A model generated the notes under the pieces. That model saw only the letters and a list, made by a program, of their open reading frames with translations. It had not been told where the DNA came from and searched no databases. Of a stretch of 64,000 bases of DNA, positions 59,205-64,000 are shown piece after piece (position 1 is the stretch's first letter; every line of letters begins with the position of its first letter). A program made the position numbers and the translations under genes. Source of the DNA: Desulfosarcina sp. BuS5 (GTDB lineage: Bacteria > Desulfobacterota > Desulfobacteria > Desulfobacterales > BuS5). Location: NCBI RefSeq assembly GCF_028752835.1, contig NZ_CP087952.1, forward strand, positions 62,001-126,000, given 5' to 3'.

Positions 59205-59942
59205 CTAATTGTTGTTCAATAAAATTTTTCGAGCATGCGCTTTACCGGAATCGGTCATAAATGATTTTGTTATAATTCCTTCGAGCTTTTCAGCGTTGAT
59301 CGGTTTGTCCTTATGGTTATCCTCCATATTTGCTATAAGGTCTGCATCATAAACCGCTTTGAAATTGGCGGTTTCTTCCGGCCTGGGGTGGTGGTGATGC
59401 TCGACGATATCGCATACTTCTTCTATAAGTTCTTCTTTGGCTCCAAGCTTTTCCATTATTGAGCGGGCTATGGGCGGGCCTTCCTGCTCCTGGTATTTTG
59501 GCGCGGTGCTGTTATATTTTTTTTCCGCTTCATGAATTCCGATATCATGAAGGTATGCCGCAGATAAAATAACCGCCAGATTTCCCTGGCCTTCGGCTTT
59601 GCTTATTTTTTCCGCATACCGGGCTACACGTGTAGCATGGCCGATTCTTTTAAAATCGGTTCTAAAATACCGTTTCATTTCAATGGCCACCCTATCCTTT
59701 AACAAATCTTCCTTCTGTGCCAGGAGTTCAGGGGGAAGGTTTCCTATGCATTGTTCGGCAAACTGGCAATATGAAGCGCACCCAAAATCCATTTCAGGAT
59801 TGATGAACTTGTGCCCGCAATGTGGGCATTTGCGGGTTGTGTCATCCTTGAAAAATTCCACCTTTTTACCGCATTCCGGACATTTTGCATCAAAGATAGC
59901 TCCCGGTTTCCAGTACATGGTATCTTGACCTGGGCATTTCAT
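59205..59942 (-). CDS. HD-domain phosphohydrolase with N-terminal zinc ribbon
   Basis: 245 aa. N-terminal zinc ribbons (CPECGKK, CPHCGHKF), CASYCQFAEQC (conserved Cys cluster), then an HD domain: HATRVARYAEKISKAEGQ, AAYLHDIG (HD pair) and VEHHHHPRPE. HD hydrolases cleave phosphate esters or nucleotides. Its place between hcp and Fe-S genes suggests a linked, perhaps regulatory, role in nitrosative stress. Confidence 0.88.
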   Translation of the reverse strand: MKCPGQDTMYWKPGAIFDAKCPECGKKVEFFKDDTTRKCPHCGHKFINPEMDFGCASYCQFAEQCIGNLPPELLAQKEDLLKDRVAIEMKRYFRTDFKRIGHATRVARYAEKISKAEGQGNLAVILSAAYLHDIGIHEAEKKYNSTAPKYQEQEGPPIARSIMEKLGAKEELIEEVCDIVEHHHHPRPEETANFKAVYDADLIANMEDNHKDKPINAEKLEGIITKSFMTDSGKAHARKILLNNN

Positions 59943-60022
59943 GATTTCCCTCCATTTTTCTGATTGATTTTTTGGCAGGATTTAGGGGCAGGCCTGTAAA
60001 TCCTGTCAAAAAACCAATATAT

Positions 60023-61687
60023 CTACTTTCCTGCCATCATTGCCTCAATATCCGCTTCTACCGTGCCTATTGGTTTAATGTCGAATTTTTCAACCAGAAC
60101 CTTGACGACATTCGGCGAAAGAAACGCGGGAAGAGTCGGCCCCAAGCGAATACCTTTAACACCGAGAAATAGAAGAGCCAGAAGAACAGCTACTGCTTTT
60201 TGTTCATACCAGGCAATATCGTATGAAATCGGCAGATCGTTAATATCGTCCAGCTCAAACACTTCTTTCAGCTTCAGAGCAATTACCGCCAAAGAATAAC
60301 TGTCATTGCACTGGCCCGCATCGAGTACTCTCGGGATTCCTCCGATATCACCAAGATCAAGCTTGTTGTAACGATATTTTGCGCATCCGGCCGTAAGAAT
60401 CACAGTCTCCTTGGGCAGATTTTCGGCTATTTCGGTATAGTAGCTTCTGGATTTCTGGCGTCCGTCGCATCCTGCCATAACCACAAAGCGTTTGATTGCT
60501 CCTGATTTTACTGCATCTACTACTTTGTCGGCAAGAGCGAGAACCTGGTTGTGGGCGAATCCGCCGACAATTTTGCCGGTTTCAATTTCAGTTGGAGGAT
60601 CGCATTTTTTTGCCAACTCGACAATCCCGGAAAAATCCTTTGAGCCGCCTTCGGGCCTGTCTTGAATATGTTTTACACCAGGATACCCTGTCATTCCGGT
60701 AGTAAAGATTCTGTTTTGATATGTATTATTCTTTTTCATGGGAATAATACAGTTTGTAGTCATAAGGATAGGGCCGTTAAAGGATTCAAACTCCTTGTTC
60801 TGGTGAAACCAGGCATTACCGTAGTTGCCTACAAAATGATCATACTTTTTAAAGGACGGATAGTAATTGGCAGGAAGCATTTCACCGTGGGTGTATACAT
60901 CTACCCCGGTTCCTTCTGTCTGCTTTAAAAGTTCTTCCATATCCTTAAGATCATGGCCGCTGATCAAAATCCCGGGATTTTTTCCTGCACCGATATTGAC
61001 TTCGGTGATCTCCGGATTTCCGTAAGAAGATGTATTCGCTTCATCCAGCAGCGCCATTGTATTTACTGAAACCTCTCCGGCTTTCATGACAAGGGCGACC
61101 ATATCATCAACAGATAAATCTTTTGTGGTTGAAGCAAGGGCTTCCATGAGAAAATCGTAAATATCTTCTTTTTTACACCCCAAAAGAGCTGCATGATCAG
61201 CATATGCGGCAACACCCTTTAAACCGATGATCAAAAGCTCCCTTAAAGAGCGAACATCTTCATCTTTTGTTGAAAGAACGCCCACGGATTTTGCTTTTTC
61301 ATTAAACTCGGCAGCATTATCTGAAGACCATGTTGCTGAATCATGTAATTTTTCATCAAAATCTTTTCCATTTTTTTCTTTATATGCAGACAAAAATTTC
61401 TCTTTAAGCTCTTCCCTACGTTTTAAAGCCTCTTTGATCATGGCGATAAACCGCTCATTATCCCAGTTTGCGTTGGTGATTGTCGTAAAAAGTCCCTGTG
61501 CAACAAATAACCCGGTTTCCTTATCATGGATGCTGAGCTCTTTTGTCTTTTCACCATAAACGGCTATACCTTTTAACACATAGATTAAAAGATCCTGCAA
61601 GTTTGCGGTTTCTTCCGGTTTTCCGCAAACACCCTTTACAGTACAGCCTTTATTCTTGGCTGTCTCCTGACATTGAAAACAAAACAT
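60023..61687 (-). CDS. hcp: Hybrid cluster protein (hydroxylamine/NO reductase)
   Basis: 554 aa. N-terminal cubane ligands Cys3, Cys6, Cys15, Cys21 ([20 protein letters not shown]). The hybrid 4Fe-2O-2S ligand region is present: [45 protein letters not shown]. Class I Hcp. Reduces NO or hydroxylamine under nitrosative stress; cytoplasmic. RBS AAAGGAGG. First gene of a four-gene group on the minus strand. Confidence 0.95.
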   Translation of the reverse strand: MFCFQCQETAKNKGCTVKGVCGKPEETANLQDLLIYVLKGIAVYGEKTKELSIHDKETGLFVAQGLFTTITNANWDNERFIAMIKEALKRREELKEKFLSAYKEKNGKDFDEKLHDSATWSSDNAAEFNEKAKSVGVLSTKDEDVRSLRELLIIGLKGVAAYADHAALLGCKKEDIYDFLMEALASTTKDLSVDDMVALVMKAGEVSVNTMALLDEANTSSYGNPEITEVNIGAGKNPGILISGHDLKDMEELLKQTEGTGVDVYTHGEMLPANYYPSFKKYDHFVGNYGNAWFHQNKEFESFNGPILMTTNCIIPMKKNNTYQNRIFTTGMTGYPGVKHIQDRPEGGSKDFSGIVELAKKCDPPTEIETGKIVGGFAHNQVLALADKVVDAVKSGAIKRFVVMAGCDGRQKSRSYYTEIAENLPKETVILTAGCAKYRYNKLDLGDIGGIPRVLDAGQCNDSYSLAVIALKLKEVFELDDINDLPISYDIAWYEQKAVAVLLALLFLGVKGIRLGPTLPAFLSPNVVKVLVEKFDIKPIGTVEADIEAMMAGK

Positions 61688-61741
61688 AATTGCCTCCTTT
61701 AATTAATGGTTGTTTGTAAATAAACTTTCCTTACAATTATG

Positions 61742-61777
61742 GTTCATCACGGATTAGTGTGGTAATCCATGATGAAC
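61742..61777. repeat. Hairpin, 15-bp arms
   Basis: GTTCATCACGGATTA and TAATCCATGATGAAC, one mismatch, 6-base loop. The left arm resembles the ISL3-type end at 54909. Confidence 0.7.
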
Positions 61778-61927
61778 AGCTATTAGCACTTAGCTTTTAG
61801 CTGTTAGGAATTAACGCTAAAAGCTAATAACTAACAGCTAAAAGCTAATACTTGATGGCATAAGTTTAATTAGTATATGCTCAAGAAATAGAATCTCCAC
61901 AATAATCCGCTATGATCCACAATTATT

Positions 61928-62034
61928 TATAGCGTGTCCCGTAAATCTTGATACTCGTAGAAAGCAACTTGTGACGCATGTTTACTGCCAAAAATTTTCA
62001 TAAACAGTATCAAGACTTCCGAAACGTGCTATAG
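61928..62034. repeat. MITE-like inverted-repeat element
   Basis: TATAGCGTGTCCCGTAAATC and its imperfect complement (...GACTTCCGAAACGTGCTATA) form ~28-bp terminal arms containing AATCTTGATACT-like words. No other copy in the window. Confidence 0.6.
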
Positions 62035-62072
62035 TTTTGATTATAAATTACTGTACCGAGCATTTATTTACC

Positions 62073-62086
62073 TTGACTTATGTCAA
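62073..62086. promoter_or_regulatory. FNR/HcpR-like palindrome
   Basis: TTGAC-TTAT-GTCAA, perfect 5-bp arms with a 4-base spacer, the layout of CRP/FNR-superfamily sites. Lies ~385 bases upstream of hcp, with repeats in between. HcpR of this superfamily is known to control hcp in related bacteria. Confidence 0.45.
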
Positions 62087-62113
62087 AAATTGAAAAAATA
62101 TATTTTTGAATGC

Positions 62114-62235
62114 CTATAGACCGTCAGATAATTACCTGATTTTAAAATTTGGCACAAGGCCAGGGGGAGGAAGGCGTATTATAATACGCCTTCCTCCCCC
62201 TGGCCTTGTGAAATTTATTATCTGACAATCTATAG
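62114..62235. repeat. Palindromic repeat family, copy 5
   Basis: CTATAGACCGTCAGATAATT start, CCTGATTTTAAAATTTGGCA arm, inner palindrome with GAAGGCGTATTATAATACGC, CTGGCCTTGTGAAATTTATT arm, and GACAATCTATAG end. Confidence 0.85.
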
Positions 62236-62545
62236 TTTGTTCCAACGCCGGAGCGTTGGAATAAGATGAAAATTACCAAATATGACCTTGCCGAGTATAG
62301 TTTTGAGAGTTCAAGCTATGAGCTTTCAGTTACGGGCAAGTGTATTTCGATAATAAGTCCGCCACCGGATACATAAATATCGTTAATATCTTCGATGGAA
62401 ATAACAGGCAATAAGGAGTATCGCCGATTGTTTTTCAGGTGCCCTAATTGTGTTTACTGTCCTGATTAGTGGCTATTTGAAAGTGGCTGATTGGTCTGAA
62501 TCCATAATCCATCCTGGTTCCAGCGTGGCGGGAACCAGGATGCAG

Positions 62546-62935
62546 TTATTGAGAAGTTACATAATGATCAGCAATTTTTTTATATTCACTGAGAATAAAT
62601 TTTTTAGGAAAATCTTCTCTTGAATAATATAGAGATGTATGGGTTAGTACGGAATCGCACATTTCTTTGAAAACAGCATCCTTATCGGCAGCGCTTATAA
62701 AATTTCTTTCCCTTTTTTTTTCAAAGACGATCATATCCCCTGTAGCTCCGACAATTTCATCGTAAGTCGCAGCTTCCGCACCGTTATTAGTGAACATTTC
62801 CGGTTTAACGGGAATATCCATCCTTGTAATCAGGGCTACATAATAACGTCCCCCAGCTATCTTTCTTGATGCATCATAAAAATTTAGTGTCAGATTATTT
62901 TCCAGCAATACAGTTTCAATAAGTTTTTCTTCCAT
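62546..62935 (-). CDS. Conserved hypothetical protein
   Basis: 129 aa: MEEKLIETVLLENNLTLNFY, DASRKIAGGRYYVALITRMD, then GDMIVFEKKRERNFISAADK. Mixed alpha/beta, no signal peptide, no metal motif. Not recognised. 41 bases downstream of the UvrD-like gene, so probably the same transcript. Confidence 0.7.
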   Translation of the reverse strand: MEEKLIETVLLENNLTLNFYDASRKIAGGRYYVALITRMDIPVKPEMFTNNGAEAATYDEIVGATGDMIVFEKKRERNFISAADKDAVFKEMCDSVLTHTSLYYSREDFPKKFILSEYKKIADHYVTSQ

Positions 62936-62976
62936 ATTTTTTTATGCCTTAATTGATTATGGTTTTAATTTATATT

Positions 62977-64000
62977 TCAAAATAATTGCATCTGCTTATT
63001 TACGCGTTGCTTCCTGCTTTGCCCGGCCTGTTTTTCACGTTCCTGCAGATGTTCTTCAATATTCCTGACAAAGGGCGAGAGCTTGCGCATGGTCAGGCGG
63101 CCGAAGATGCGGCGTTTTTTTGCCCAGGTGAGAAAGAGCATCTCTTTCGCGCGGGTCATGCCGACAAAAAAGAGTCTTTTTTCCTCTTTAATATCAGGAA
63201 TATGTTCTTCTGATTTTTTATAAGGTATGAGCCCGTCTTCACACCCGGTGATAAAGACAACCGGAAATTCGAGTCCCTTGGCCGCATGCAGGGTCATTAG
63301 GGAGACCTTCTCAATGTGCTGTTCGTAAAGATCCGTATCTGATCCCAGGGTTATTTCAGTTAAAAATTGTTTTGAATCGCACGCAAACTTTTTGGCAAAG
63401 GAGATAACCGCCCGGACCTTGTCCGCCGCAATGGAATCATCAAGGATGGTACCAGCTATACCCGTATGATCGAGTAGATATTCGAGCTTGTTTTCAAGAG
63501 TCATCTTTGCCATGCCCTTTTCAATATCTTTCAGTCTCCCCAGGAAAGAATCGAGCAGCCCCTGCTGTTTTTTTGGCATTTCCTGTACAGGAAAACGGCG
63601 AATATTATAAAGTGTTTCGTGTAGTGTAAAATTGTTGTCAAGCCCCCATCCGGCCAATTTTTCCAAAGTCTTTGCGCCTATGCCGGCAACGCCTGTTTTA
63701 ACTATTTTTTCAAAATCTAAAAAAGTACCCTGCTTTTCCGTAATCTTAAGCCAGGCAAGAAGTTCCGCAACGGTTTTATGTTCATACAGCCTTTCCCGGC
63801 TTGCGACCTGGCATGGAATTCCGGCGGCCTCAAGCTGGTCGGCAATAACCATGCCCTGATTATTGGTTCTGTAGAGTACCGCAAAATCGGAAAAACTTCT
63901 GGGGGAATCTTCGCTGGAAAGGTCTATTTTATCAAAATCTATGCTGTGAAATCCGGTTCCTCCGATCATCTGTTCAATCCGCCGGCCAACATCCACGGCT
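62977..64000 (-). CDS. UvrD/PcrA-family helicase, C-terminal part (runs off edge)
   Basis: At least 339 aa of a superfamily 1 3'-5' DNA helicase. Motif IV region FSDFAVLYRTNNQGMVIADQ, motif V LMTLHAAKGLEFPVVFITGC, motif VI EEKRLFFVGMTRAKEMLFL. The C-terminus is Lys/Arg/Gln-rich and ends QMQLF. The N-terminal part lies beyond the window end. Role in repair or replication restart is expected for the family. Confidence 0.9.
   Translation of the reverse strand, partial: AVDVGRRIEQMIGGTGFHSIDFDKIDLSSEDSPRSFSDFAVLYRTNNQGMVIADQLEAAGIPCQVASRERLYEHKTVAELLAWLKITEKQGTFLDFEKIVKTGVAGIGAKTLEKLAGWGLDNNFTLHETLYNIRRFPVQEMPKKQQGLLDSFLGRLKDIEKGMAKMTLENKLEYLLDHTGIAGTILDDSIAADKVRAVISFAKKFACDSKQFLTEITLGSDTDLYEQHIEKVSLMTLHAAKGLEFPVVFITGCEDGLIPYKKSEEHIPDIKEEKRLFFVGMTRAKEMLFLTWAKKRRIFGRLTMRKLSPFVRNIEEHLQEREKQAGQSRKQRVNKQMQLF

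Larger units (their letters stand above)
61688..62545. other. Repeat-rich region upstream of hcp, no gene
   Basis: No coding sequence seen. In order: a 15-bp-arm hairpin (61742-61777), a cluster of AGCTAAAAGCTAAT-like inverted words (61778-61851), a 107-bp inverted-repeat element (61928-62034), an FNR/HcpR-like palindrome (62073-62086), palindromic repeat copy 5, a perfect hairpin TTCCAACGC/GCGTTGGAA (62240-62261) and a hairpin CATCCTGGTTCC/GGAACCAGGATG (62510-62542). Confidence 0.75.

Noticed and set aside
61778-61851. Clustered AGCTAAAAGCTAAT words as a possible CRISPR or tandem array
   Set aside because: Units are inverted and irregular, with no spacers of constant length; better seen as a palindromic cluster.

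Overview
The window looks like a piece of chromosome from an anaerobic, probably sulfate-reducing, Desulfobacterota (Desulfobacterales-like) bacterium. This is inferred from gene content, not from a marker gene. It carries rubrerythrins, desulfoferrodoxin, a CX4C rubredoxin, a flavodiiron oxygen reductase, hybrid cluster protein, class III ribonucleotide reductase and sigma-54 control elements. The genome is plastic: IS3-, IS4-, IS66- and ISL3-type elements, an unclassified large IS, a group II intron, small palindromic elements and many decaying genes occupy roughly a third of the window.

Layout. 0.2-7.1 kb: an amidotransferase and a glycosyltransferase of exopolysaccharide type, then a sigma-54-driven secreted multidomain protein. 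7.1-11.2 kb: IS wreckage, with a truncated and a complete inverted copy of a 2,005-bp IS3-like element. 11.2-14.4 kb: a cation efflux gene and a two-gene operon (zinc alcohol dehydrogenase plus TrpD-like phosphoribosyltransferase). 14.7-20.1 kb: a very AT-rich island with duplicated nested palindromes, then dnaN-gyrB-nadK; this could be an origin region or a transferred block. 20.1-22.1 kb: a second complete IS3-like copy, inserted exactly at the nadK stop. 22.2-25.9 kb: a CHASE-domain sensor pseudogene split by an antisense group II intron. 26-27.6 kb: small cassettes (hicB-hicA, DUF4160-DUF2442). 27.9-30.4 kb: an ABC ATPase and mnmG.

30.6-36.8 kb is a coherent oxygen-defence island: a PAS/AAA+/Fis regulator with a Cys/His-rich sensor loop, then rubrerythrin, superoxide reductase, a metallo-hydrolase/rhodanese fusion, rubredoxin and flavodiiron protein. 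36.8-49.8 kb extends the redox theme (thioredoxin-like gene, DUF255 protein, rhodanese/ferritin-like fusion, thiol peroxidase, second rubrerythrin), but IS4, IS66 and another IS have broken several of these genes. The rhodanese/ferritin-like gene carries an in-frame TGA exactly at the expected catalytic cysteine, followed by a short hairpin, so it is a candidate selenoprotein. The IS66 element carries a DruA-like (DUF4338) passenger gene.

50-53.1 kb: class III ribonucleotide reductase and its activase, with two NrdR-box-like sites. 53.2-57.6 kb: HicB-type antitoxin, an orphan sigma-54 promoter, IS remnants and a B12-binding-like protein. 57.7-61.7 kb: hcp with an HD-domain gene and two Fe-S protein genes. 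61.7-64 kb: palindromic repeats, a conserved hypothetical gene and the C-terminal part of a UvrD/PcrA helicase running off the edge. A palindromic repeat family with at least five copies between 45 and 62 kb overlaps gene 3' ends and supplies C-terminal codons to two of them.
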